A stretch of 11,547 nt of DNA from the NCBI GenBank assembly GCA_019247975.1, contig JAFBAD010000287.1, positions 1-11,547 of the forward strand. The letters are read 5' to 3'. Source of the DNA: Acidimicrobiia bacterium (GTDB lineage: Bacteria > Actinomycetota > Acidimicrobiia > Acidimicrobiales > Iamiaceae). Positions 1 to 6,337 of this stretch are shown piece by piece (position 1 is the stretch's first letter; every line of letters starts with the position of its first letter). The translations under genes and the position numbers were made by a program. Below the pieces are notes generated by a model, which saw nothing but the letters and a program-made list of their open reading frames with translations, made no database searches and had not been told where the DNA came from.

Positions 1-72
1 GGACTCGCTGCGGACGCAGGCCGCCGAGCCGGCGAGCAGGAACGCGACGAAGAGGACGAGGAGGCGCTTCAT
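1..72 (-). CDS. Lipoprotein signal peptide start, probable ABC substrate-binding protein (partial)
   Basis: Only the first 24 codons lie in the window; the gene runs off the left edge. The ATG at 72-70 opens a classic export signal: a Lys-Arg N-terminus, a hydrophobic core (LLVLFVAFLLAG), then Ala-Ala-Cys at residues 17-19. Cys19 would be the lipidated residue, although Ser rather than Leu at position -3 makes the lipobox imperfect. A GAAGGG Shine-Dalgarno at 81-86 lies 8 bases before the ATG, inside the last codons of the upstream permease gene, and only 4 bases separate that stop from this start. Lipid-anchored solute-binding proteins are the usual extracytoplasmic partners of MalF/MalG-type importers in Gram-positive-lineage bacteria. 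The substrate-binding role is therefore inferred from the signal peptide and operon position; no binding-domain sequence is visible. Confidence 0.75.
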   Translation of the reverse strand, partial: MKRLLVLFVAFLLAGSAACVRSES

Positions 73-76
73 CGAG

Positions 77-979
77 CTAGCCCTTCACCGCGCCGGCGGT
101 GAGGCCCTGGACGATCTGACGGGAGAAGAGGATCAAGAGCACCACGATCGGGATAGCAGCAACGAGGGCGCCCGCCACCGCGATGTTGCTCGTTTCCGGC
201 GTCGTCGTGAGGTCGCGCAGCGCGATCTGGATCGTCGACCAGTTGTTGGAGTCGGTCACGACGGCCCGGGGCCAGAGGTACTGGTTGTAGGCGGCGAGGA
301 ACGAGATCACCGTGAACGAGGCGATCACGGGACGGGTCAGCGGCACCGCGAACTTCCAGAGGTAGGACCAGTGGCCGTAGCCCTCGAGCCGGGTGGCGTC
401 GCGGATCTCCGACGGGACCCCGAGGAAGCCCTGGCGGATGAGGAAGGTGCCGAGCGCGGTGGCCATGAACGGCACGGCCATGCCCTGGTACGAGTTGAAC
501 CAGTCGAGGTCCCGGACGGTGTGCAGGTTCGGCAGCAACGTCACCTCGATCGGCAGGAGCAGCGTCGCCATGAAGAGGGCGAAGATCACCCGCTTGAACG
601 GGAACCGCAGGTAGGCGAACGCGTAGGCGGCGAGCACGGAGGTGACGAGCTGCCCGCCGGTGATGAGGATGGTCACGACCATGCTGCGGCCGAGGGCAGC
701 CCAGAGGTTGCCCTGGTCGATCGCCCGCCGGAACACGCCCCACTGGACCTCGTGGGGGAGGAACGGGCTGGCGCCGGGCTTCACCGCGGCGGCCGGCGTC
801 GACAGCGCTCGCATCAGCGTGAGCCACACCGGCAGCAGCACGAGCAGCGAGAGCCCGATCAGCAGGACGTACCAGCCGACCGCCGCGAGCCACGACCGGT
901 TGGGCGCCTCCGGCGGCGCCTCGCTGCGCGGGCCCGCGACGACCACGCCCGGGACCAGCTCCTCGGCCTCAATCCCCAT
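77..979 (-). CDS. ABC sugar transporter permease, MalG/UgpE type
   Basis: A 300-residue inner-membrane subunit of a carbohydrate-type ABC importer (binding-protein-dependent permease family, CUT1-like). Six hydrophobic segments are visible, near residues 32-54, 97-122, 129-149, 163-183, 212-234 and 264-286, after a roughly 30-residue polar cytoplasmic N-terminus. The cytoplasmic EAA loop that docks on the ATPase is at about 190-215, with EIRDATRLEGYG followed by the FAVPLTRP segment. The first Ala-Ala of the canonical EAA is Ile-Arg here, a common variation. The ATG at 979 overlaps the end of the MalF-type permease by 11 bases, which suggests translational coupling; the stop is TAG at 77-79. 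With its neighbours it would form the heterodimeric transmembrane channel. The transported solute is unknown; MalG and UgpE are family labels only. Confidence 0.93.
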   Translation of the reverse strand: MGIEAEELVPGVVVAGPRSEAPPEAPNRSWLAAVGWYVLLIGLSLLVLLPVWLTLMRALSTPAAAVKPGASPFLPHEVQWGVFRRAIDQGNLWAALGRSMVVTILITGGQLVTSVLAAYAFAYLRFPFKRVIFALFMATLLLPIEVTLLPNLHTVRDLDWFNSYQGMAVPFMATALGTFLIRQGFLGVPSEIRDATRLEGYGHWSYLWKFAVPLTRPVIASFTVISFLAAYNQYLWPRAVVTDSNNWSTIQIALRDLTTTPETSNIAVAGALVAAIPIVVLLILFSRQIVQGLTAGAVKG

Positions 980-1841
980 AGTGGACCCGCCGGTCGAGCA
1001 GGAGGAACTGGGCGAGGGTGACGATGAAGGTCACGACGAAGAGGCCGACCGCCATCACCGAACCGACCCCGAGCTGGTCGGGGGTCTGGTGCTGGAAGAT
1101 CTTGTAGACGAGCGTCTCGCTGTGGCCGGCCGGTCCGCCCCGGCTGATCAGCTCGATCTGGGCGAAGGCCTGGAGGGCGAAGATCACGAGCACCACGGTG
1201 AGGAACAGCAGCACCGGTGAGATCAACGGCAAGGTGATGCGGAAGAAGCGGCGGACCGGTCCGTAGCCGTCGAGCGTCGCCGCCTCCATCAGCTCGGTGG
1301 GCACGGTCTGCAGCCCGGCCAGCACGATGATGAAGGAGAGGCCGAGGTTCTGCCAGATCGACGACAGCGACACGCCGAACAGCGCGAGGTTCGGGTCGTT
1401 GAGCCAGTCGACCTTCAGCACGCCGGTCTGGGAGTTGAGGAGCACGTAGAAGAGGACCGACGCGACCGCCACCGAGGTGGCGACCGTCGACGAGAAGATC
1501 GTCTGGAAGATGCGGATGCCCCGCAGCTTGCGGTGGGCGGCGACGGCCAGCAGCGTGCCGAGGATCAGCCCGGCGGGGACCGTGTAGAGGACGTACTGGA
1601 GGCTGTGGACCAGACCGGCCCGGAAGTCGTCGCCGGTGAGGACGTCCTTGTACTGCGACCAGCCGACGTAGCGGAGGTTCGTTCCCTGCGCGTTGTTGCG
1701 GTATAGGCCCCGCAGCACGAGCTGCTCGAAGGGATAGAAGAAGAACAGCGCGAACAGGATGATCGACGGCGCCAGGAACAACGCCGCCATGCCCGTCTCG
1801 GCCAACCGGCTCGCGCGGGCCGGGGTCTCCCGCTCAGCCAC
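969..1841 (-). CDS. ABC sugar transporter permease, MalF/UgpA type
   Basis: A 290-residue permease, the second half of the importer channel. Hydrophobic segments lie at about 17-37, 78-102, 112-135, 155-177, 203-226 and 260-282, giving the usual six helices. The EAA loop is textbook, MEAATLDGYGP at 185-195, followed by FFRITLPLISP, the site that contacts the ATPase. The N-terminal helix followed by a first extracytoplasmic loop containing YxGWSQYKDVL-like residues (around 58-68) is typical of the MalF/UgpA partner rather than MalG. The start is GTG at 1841, overlapping the ATPase stop by 8 bases with only a weak ribosome site, so coupling to the ATPase is likely. The start fits the usual length of roughly 290-310 residues. 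Substrate unknown. Confidence 0.93.
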   Translation of the reverse strand: MAERETPARASRLAETGMAALFLAPSIILFALFFFYPFEQLVLRGLYRNNAQGTNLRYVGWSQYKDVLTGDDFRAGLVHSLQYVLYTVPAGLILGTLLAVAAHRKLRGIRIFQTIFSSTVATSVAVASVLFYVLLNSQTGVLKVDWLNDPNLALFGVSLSSIWQNLGLSFIIVLAGLQTVPTELMEAATLDGYGPVRRFFRITLPLISPVLLFLTVVLVIFALQAFAQIELISRGGPAGHSETLVYKIFQHQTPDQLGVGSVMAVGLFVVTFIVTLAQFLLLDRRVHYGD

Positions 1842-2931
1842 CGAGGCGCTCGGTCGACGCGGCGTCGAAGACGTGGACGCGCTCGGGCGCGACCTGGAGC
1901 GGCACCGTGTCGCCGACCGCGGGCGGCGTGGCCGACGCGTCCTGGCGGAGCGTGAACCGGTTCGCCGCGTCGGCCCCGACCTCGCAGGTGACGAGGGCCT
2001 CGTAGCCGAGCCACTCGACGTGGCGGACGACGCCCTTCACCGCGCCGTCGCCTCCGATGGTGAGGTGCTCGGGGCGCACACCGACGACGACGTCGCGCCC
2101 GTCGTCGTGGCGGCCGGCGAAGCGGAAGCGGCTCTCGCCCACGACGACCGCGTCGCCCGAGACCTTGCCGGGCGCCGTGTTCATCGGCGGCGTACCGATG
2201 AACTGGGCCACGAAGAGGTTGGCGGGTGCGTCGTAGACGTCGCGCGGCGTCCCGACCTGCTGCAGCTTGCCTTGCGACATGATCGCGATGCGCGTCGCCA
2301 TCGTCATCGCCTCGATCTGGTCGTGCGTGACGTAGACGATCGTCGTGCCGAAGCGCTGGTGGAGGTCGACGAGCTCGGCCCGGGTCTGCGCCCGCAGCTT
2401 GGCGTCGAGGTTCGAGAGGGGCTCGTCCATCAGGTAGACGGCGGGCCGCGACACCACCGCCCGGGCCAGGGCGACCCGCTGGCGCTGGCCGCCGGAGAGC
2501 GCGGCCGGCTTGCGGTCGAGGTAGGGCGCCAGGTCGAGCATGCGTGCCGCCTCGGCGATGCGCTCGGCCCGCTCGGCCTTGGTGAGCTTGCGGGGCTGAT
2601 CGGACCCCTCGACGACCGTCGGCCGGGTGATGAGGGGCGACTCGATGTTCTTCGAGACCGTCATGTGGGGGTACAGCGCGTAGCTCTGGAAGACCATGGC
2701 CACGTCGCGGTCCCGCGGGTCGACGTGGTTGACCACCCGGTCGCCGATCTGCAGCACCCCGTCGGAGATCTCCTCGAGGCCGGCGATCATGCGCAGCGCG
2801 GTCGTCTTGCCGCAGCCCGACGGGCCCAGCAGGACCATGAACTCGCCGTGGTCGATGGTCAGATCGAGGTCGTCCACCGCCACGACATCGCCGTAGCGCT
2901 TCGTCACACCGTCGAAGATCACGGCAGCCAT
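1834..2931 (-). CDS. ABC transporter ATP-binding protein, MalK/UgpC/MsmK type
   Basis: A 365-residue ATPase that energises the importer encoded downstream. Motifs are in order: Walker A GPSGCGKTT at 36-44, Q-loop Gln82, signature LSGGQ at 145-149, Walker B YLMDE at 166-170, D-loop SNLD at 173-176 and switch His203. A C-terminal regulatory extension from about 235 to 365, including GVRPEHL near 284-290, has the OB/TOBE arrangement of the MalK/UgpC group. This extension suits a sugar or polyol importer. All catalytic residues are present. The helical subdomain between the Q-loop and the signature is about a dozen residues longer than I expect, around 101-118, and rich in charge. The ATG at 2931 has no Shine-Dalgarno, but a TAGCCT box 8 bases upstream suggests leaderless translation. 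It is the first gene of the operon. ugpC would be a family name only; glycerol phosphate specificity is not shown. Confidence 0.95.
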   Translation of the reverse strand: MAAVIFDGVTKRYGDVVAVDDLDLTIDHGEFMVLLGPSGCGKTTALRMIAGLEEISDGVLQIGDRVVNHVDPRDRDVAMVFQSYALYPHMTVSKNIESPLITRPTVVEGSDQPRKLTKAERAERIAEAARMLDLAPYLDRKPAALSGGQRQRVALARAVVSRPAVYLMDEPLSNLDAKLRAQTRAELVDLHQRFGTTIVYVTHDQIEAMTMATRIAIMSQGKLQQVGTPRDVYDAPANLFVAQFIGTPPMNTAPGKVSGDAVVVGESRFRFAGRHDDGRDVVVGVRPEHLTIGGDGAVKGVVRHVEWLGYEALVTCEVGADAANRFTLRQDASATPPAVGDTVPLQVAPERVHVFDAASTERLGG

Positions 2932-2939
2932 CGCGTGCG

Positions 2940-2945
2940 AGGCTA
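2940..2945 (-). promoter_or_regulatory. Possible -10 box for leaderless transcription of the ABC operon
   Basis: On the minus strand the hexamer TAGCCT fits the relaxed actinobacterial -10 pattern TANNNT and ends 8 bases before the ATG of the ATPase gene. A transcript initiated the usual distance downstream would begin at or next to the ATG, which agrees with the absence of a ribosome-binding site there. No convincing -35 hexamer is seen at 16-18 bases upstream. This is a pattern match only. Confidence 0.3.
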
Positions 2946-2960
2946 AACGCAGACCGCGTT
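2946..2960. promoter_or_regulatory. Small dyad, possible operator of the ABC operon
   Basis: The sequence AACGC-N5-GCGTT is a perfect 5-base inverted repeat. It directly abuts the candidate -10 box, in the place where a repressor would block RNA polymerase. Sugar importer operons are often controlled by LacI- or GntR-family regulators that bind such dyads, but no regulator gene is in the window. A 5-base dyad can arise by chance in GC-rich DNA. Confidence 0.22.
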
Positions 2961-2976
2961 CACACCGTGGCTTTCG

Positions 2977-2991
2977 CCGGTCCCCGACCGG
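2977..2991. repeat. Perfect 6-base inverted repeat in the divergent gap
   Basis: CCGGTC-CCC-GACCGG forms a perfect 6-base-pair stem with a three-base loop between the ABC operon and the SHOCT gene. No T-run follows on either strand, so it is not an intrinsic terminator. It may be an operator or simply chance. The rest of the 2932-3054 gap shows nothing else I can name. Confidence 0.25.
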
Positions 2992-3054
2992 GTGATTTCG
3001 GTCTCACCCGCGACGGGGGATGCGCTGGAGGACCCCGACGCGCAGACTCCGGCG

Positions 3055-3450
3055 ATGGTCCTCGCGGAGTGGCACGTCGGACAGGTCTTCTGGACCATGA
3101 TCTGGTTCACCCTGTTCTTCATCTGGGTCTGGCTGGTGATCGCCGTCTTCGGCGACATCTTTCGCAGCCACGAGCTGAGCGGCCTGGGCAAGGCGCTGTG
3201 GTGCCTGTTCATCATCGTCTTCCCCTACCTGGGGGTCTTCGTGTACCTGGTCGCCCGGGGGCCGAGGATGACCGAGCACGCGATCGCCGACGCCCAGGCG
3301 CGTGAGGCGGCCACGCGCGCGTACATCCGGGACGCGGCCGGCACGTCGGCCTCCCCTGCCGATCAGCTCGAACGGCTCGCCGCGCTGCGCTCCCAGGGCG
3401 TGATCGACGACGCCGAGTTCCAGACCCTCAAGGCCAAGGCCCTCGCCTGA
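3055..3450 (+). CDS. Two-helix membrane protein with C-terminal SHOCT domain
   Basis: With the ATG at 3055 the product has 131 residues. Two hydrophobic segments, about 9-32 and 45-66, enclose a short conserved loop with DIFRSHELSG (34-43). The second helix ends in YLVARG, the pattern of PLDc_N-like small actinobacterial membrane proteins. A charged linker with DAQAREAA follows, and residues 102-131 form a SHOCT domain (QLERLAALRSQGVIDDAEF), a short helical motif usually found at the end of membrane or oligomeric proteins. The molecular function of this family is not established. A GTG at 2992 in the same frame would add 21 polar residues. I prefer 3055 because the family normally begins just before the GQVFW segment, although neither start has a clear Shine-Dalgarno. 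It is the only plus-strand gene here, convergent with map and divergent from the ABC operon, so it is likely monocistronic. Confidence 0.85.
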   Translation: MVLAEWHVGQVFWTMIWFTLFFIWVWLVIAVFGDIFRSHELSGLGKALWCLFIIVFPYLGVFVYLVARGPRMTEHAIADAQAREAATRAYIRDAAGTSASPADQLERLAALRSQGVIDDAEFQTLKAKALA

Positions 3451-3492
3451 CCGGAACGGCAGGGCGGGAGCAGCGACGAACGAGCGCCCGAC

Positions 3493-4260
3493 TCAGGACA
3501 GGACGGTCAGGACCTCGGGGCCGTCGTCGGTGACCGCGACGGTGTGCTCGGTGTGGGCCGACCAGCTGCCGTCGGCGGTCAGCACGCTCCACCCGTCGGC
3601 CAGCACCACGGTCTCGTCGGTGCCGGTGCTCACCATCGGCTCGATGGCGAGCACGTTGCCGGAGCGGAGCCGGGTGCCGGTGCCGGCCCGGCCGGTGTTG
3701 TGCACCGCCGGGTCCTCGTGCATCGCCCGGCCGATGCCGTGGCCCGTGTAGTCCCGCACGACCGCGAAGCCCGAGCTCTCCACCACTGTCTGGACCGCGG
3801 CACCGATGTCACCGAGCCGGCCGCCGTCCACCATCGCGTCGATCGCGGCGGCCAGAGCCGCGTCGGCCACCGCGATGAGCGCCCGCTCCTGCGGACCGAT
3901 CTCGCCGACCCCGGCGGTGAAGGCCGCGTCGCCGTGCCAGCCGTCGACGATCGCACCGCAGTCGATCGAGACGACGTCACCCTCGGCGAGGATCACGTCC
4001 TCGCTCGGGATGCCGTGCACGACGACGTCGTTCGGCGATGCGCAGATCACCGCCGGGTAGCCGTGGTAGCCGAGGAAGTTGGACGTGGCGCCACGACGTT
4101 CGAGCACGTCACGGCCGATGCGGTCGAGAGCCTCGGTCGTCACCCCCGGGCGGATCGCCTCACGGATGCGTTCGTGCATCTCACCTACCACGCGGCCGGC
4201 CCGCCGCATGCCGGCGAGCTCCTCGGCGGTGCGGACCGGGATCGATCGGGTGAGGAACAT
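3493..4260 (-). CDS. map: Methionine aminopeptidase, type I
   Basis: A 255-residue cytosolic metalloenzyme that removes the initiator methionine from nascent proteins with small second residues. The pita-bread fold residues are all visible. The substrate-binding His82 is in VVHGIP. The metal ligands are Asp100 (SIDCG), Asp111 (HGDAAF), His174 (GHGIG), Glu207 (IEPM) and Glu238 (HTEHT), with His181 in MHEDP. There is no N-terminal zinc-finger extension, as usual for bacterial type I enzymes. The start ATG at 4260-4258 shares its A with the TGA of adk (TGATG), so it is probably coupled to adk; the frame is open further upstream but there it overlaps adk and has unrelated composition. It is the last gene of the ribosomal run. 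The next gene to the left faces it, with 42 bases between the two stops. Confidence 0.97.
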   Translation of the reverse strand: MFLTRSIPVRTAEELAGMRRAGRVVGEMHERIREAIRPGVTTEALDRIGRDVLERRGATSNFLGYHGYPAVICASPNDVVVHGIPSEDVILAEGDVVSIDCGAIVDGWHGDAAFTAGVGEIGPQERALIAVADAALAAAIDAMVDGGRLGDIGAAVQTVVESSGFAVVRDYTGHGIGRAMHEDPAVHNTGRAGTGTRLRSGNVLAIEPMVSTGTDETVVLADGWSVLTADGSWSAHTEHTVAVTDDGPEVLTVLS

Positions 4261-4922
4261 CAGCCGGCCAGCCGCTTGTCGATGGCCGACATCAGCCGCC
4301 GGGACACCTCGTCGGTGCTGCCGAGGCCGTCGACCTCCTCGAGGAGCGACCGCTTCTCGTAGTAGTCGATGAGCGGCGATGTCTCCTTCTCGTACAGCTC
4401 GAGTCGCCGCATGATGGCCTCCTCCGTGTCGTCGTCGCGCTGGACGACGTCGCCGCCGCAGTTGTCGCAGTGCCAGGGGTACTTCGGGGGCTCCTGCACC
4501 GAGTAGATCGTGTCGCAGGTCTCGCACTGGCGCCGGCTGGAGATGCGCTCGACGACGACCTCGACGGGCACCGCGAGGTTGACGACGAGGTGCAGCGGCC
4601 GCTCGCCCGCGATCTCGTCGAGCGCCTCGGCCTGTGGCTGCGTGCGGGGGAACCCGTCGAGCACGTAGCCGCGCCGGGTGGTGTCGGTCTGGTGGAGGCG
4701 GTCGTCGACGACGCCGATCATGATCTCGTCGCTCACGAGGCCGCCCGCGTCCATGACCTCCTTGGCGCGCAGGCCGAACTCGGTGCCCTCCTTGACCGCC
4801 GCGCGCAGCATGTCGCCGGTCGAGATGTGCGGCACCACGTAGTGGCGGGCCAGTCGCACGGCCTGGGTGCCCTTGCCCGCCCCTTGGCGGCCGAGCATGA
4901 CCATGCGCACCCCGGAGATCAC
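4260..4922 (-). CDS. adk: Adenylate kinase, zinc-lid type
   Basis: A cytosolic kinase that interconverts ATP + AMP and 2 ADP. It is 220 residues from the GTG at 4922. The P-loop GRQGAGKGT lies at 11-19. The AMP site has ISTGDMLR (33-40) and the DGFPRT segment (89-94). The long lid carries four cysteines, C133-x2-C136 and C152-x2-C155, the zinc-binding form common in Gram-positive lineages. QRDDDTEEAI at 161-170 follows. The GTG at 4922 has a GAGGT ribosome site at 4930-4934 with good spacing, overlapping the secY stop. GTG at residue 5 or ATG at residue 7 would better match the usual family N-terminus (M-R-x-V-x-L-G), so the true start may be 12-18 bases later. It lies between secY and map, the usual order. 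Confidence 0.96.
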   Translation of the reverse strand: MISGVRMVMLGRQGAGKGTQAVRLARHYVVPHISTGDMLRAAVKEGTEFGLRAKEVMDAGGLVSDEIMIGVVDDRLHQTDTTRRGYVLDGFPRTQPQAEALDEIAGERPLHLVVNLAVPVEVVVERISSRRQCETCDTIYSVQEPPKYPWHCDNCGGDVVQRDDDTEEAIMRRLELYEKETSPLIDYYEKRSLLEEVDGLGSTDEVSRRLMSAIDKRLAG

Positions 4923-4929
4923 CGGGACG

Positions 4930-4934
4930 ACCTC
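4930..4934 (-). promoter_or_regulatory. Ribosome-binding site of adk
   Basis: GAGGT on the minus strand overlaps the TGA stop of secY, and its GAGG core lies 8 bases before the GTG at 4922. It supports the upstream GTG start of adk over the two later alternatives and links adk translation to the end of secY. Confidence 0.55.
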
Positions 4935-6300
4935 ACGTCTTCAGGAAGCCCTCGTAGTTCCGCATCATGAGCTGGCTGTCGATCTGCTTCATGGTCTCGA
5001 GCGCGACACCGACCGCGATGAGGATCGATATGCCGAAGAAGCCGAGCTGGGTGCCGGCCGTGCTGGTCGACCCTCCCCCGCCCAGGACCTGGCCGAGGAT
5101 GAACGCCGGCACCAGCGCGACCGCGGCGATGAACAGCGCGCCGGGCAGCGTGATCCGGTTGAGGATGCGAGCCAGGTAGCGCTCGGTCTGCGGACCCGGC
5201 CGGATGCCGGGGATGAAGCCACCCTGCTTGCGGATCTGGTCGGCCTGCTTGTGCGGGTCGAACTGGATGGCCGTGTAGAAGTACGAGAAGCCGATGATGA
5301 GGACGCCGTAGGTCAGCAGGTAGAACCAGTCCGTGCCCCGCACGAAGTGGGTGTCCACGAAGCGCTGCACGCCGTAGGCCCAGTTGCCCGGCTGGTCACC
5401 CGAGGGCTCCTGGACCGGCAGGACCTGGGACAGGATGATCGGCAGGTACAGCACCGAGCTGGCGAAGATGATCGGGATCACGCCCGCGCTGTTGACCTTG
5501 AGCGGGATGTAGGTGCTCTGGCCGCCGTACATCCGCCGGCCGACCACCCGCTTCGCGAACTGGACCGGTATCCGTCTCGTCCCCTGCTCCATGAACACGA
5601 TGGCGACCATCACCCCGGTGAAGAGGACGGCGATCCCGAGCATCACGCCGATGCCCGACTCCGCCTTCACCGCTCCGAAGTTGGCCGGGAGCCGGCTGAC
5701 CACCGAGCCGAAGATCAGGAGCGACATGCCGTTGCCGATGCCCCGCTGGGTGATGAGCTCGCCCATCCACATGAGGAGCGCGGTGCCGGCGGTGAGCGTG
5801 ACGACGACGAGCAGGATGCGCCCGGCGTTCGCCTTGCCGGCGAAGAGGTCGGTGTTGGTCGGGTTGCCGCCGTTGAAGCCGCCGCCGCCCTTCTGGAACA
5901 GGAAGGTGAGGCCGGTCGACTGCATGATCGCAATGGCGATCGTGAGGTAGCGGGTCCACTGCGTGATCTTCCGCTGGCCGACCGCGCCCTGCTCCTGCCA
6001 CTGCTCGAGCTTGGGGATCACCACGGCGAGGATCTGCATGATGATCGAGCTCGTGATGTACGGCATGATCCCGAGGGCGAACACCGCGAACTGGGTGATC
6101 GCGCCGCCGGAGAACAGCTGGAGGAAGCCCAGCACGCCGCCGTTCTTGGCCTGCTGCTGCAGCTGCTTCAGCGCGCCGACATCGATGCCCGGGACCGGGA
6201 TGTGGGCGCCCAGCCGGTAGAGGCCGAGCATGAGCAGCGTGAACAGGATCTTGTTCCGGAGGTCCGGGACCTTGAACATGTTCTGCATGCTCGACAGCAC
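4933..6300 (-). CDS. secY: Preprotein translocase subunit SecY
   Basis: The channel-forming subunit of the SecYEG translocon in the cytoplasmic membrane, through which SecA or ribosomes push unfolded proteins. It is 455 residues from the GTG at 6300. Ten hydrophobic segments can be traced. Conserved blocks include YRLGAHIPVPG (28-38), the plug and TM2 region GGAITQFAVFALGIMPYI (65-82), MGELITQRGIGNGMSL (179-194) and the cytoplasmic C5 loop with QFDPHKQADQIRKQGGF and IRPGP (346-370), which contacts SecA and the ribosome. Two glycine-rich outer loops are visible, 138-145 and 407-410. The GTG start gives MLSSMQNMF, matching actinobacterial SecY N-termini, and has an AGGAG site 7 bases upstream. 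An ATG at 6288 is the alternative. The reading frame continues upstream into rplO but that part is not SecY-like. Confidence 0.97.
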   Translation of the reverse strand: MLSSMQNMFKVPDLRNKILFTLLMLGLYRLGAHIPVPGIDVGALKQLQQQAKNGGVLGFLQLFSGGAITQFAVFALGIMPYITSSIIMQILAVVIPKLEQWQEQGAVGQRKITQWTRYLTIAIAIMQSTGLTFLFQKGGGGFNGGNPTNTDLFAGKANAGRILLVVVTLTAGTALLMWMGELITQRGIGNGMSLLIFGSVVSRLPANFGAVKAESGIGVMLGIAVLFTGVMVAIVFMEQGTRRIPVQFAKRVVGRRMYGGQSTYIPLKVNSAGVIPIIFASSVLYLPIILSQVLPVQEPSGDQPGNWAYGVQRFVDTHFVRGTDWFYLLTYGVLIIGFSYFYTAIQFDPHKQADQIRKQGGFIPGIRPGPQTERYLARILNRITLPGALFIAAVALVPAFILGQVLGGGGSTSTAGTQLGFFGISILIAVGVALETMKQIDSQLMMRNYEGFLKT

Positions 6301-6307
6301 GACGTAG

Positions 6308-6312
6308 CTCCT
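6308..6312 (-). promoter_or_regulatory. Ribosome-binding site that fixes the secY start
   Basis: AGGAG on the minus strand lies 7 bases before the GTG at 6300 and within the 37-base gap after rplO, the longest gap between genes in the ribosomal run. Its spacing selects the GTG over the ATG at 6288. Confidence 0.7.
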
Positions 6313-6337
6313 GGGGTCGGCTCGGGGGAACGAGCGC

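Noticed and set aside
1759..2946. A 395-residue plus-strand open frame opposite the ABC ATPase
   Set aside because: Same charged, repetitive composition typical of antisense frames. All ABC motifs are on the minus strand.
3451..3492. Bidirectional terminator between the SHOCT gene and map
   Set aside because: Only a 5-base GGGCG/CGCCC pairing with a 19-base loop and no T-run is present, too weak to call.
4261..4527. Extended N-terminus for map
   Set aside because: The frame stays open into adk, but the added sequence is Arg/Ala low-complexity and overlaps a well-defined gene. The TGATG junction gives a normal start.
6301..6337. Internal promoter in the rplO-secY gap
   Set aside because: The 37 bases contain a ribosome site for secY but no recognisable -10/-35 pair.
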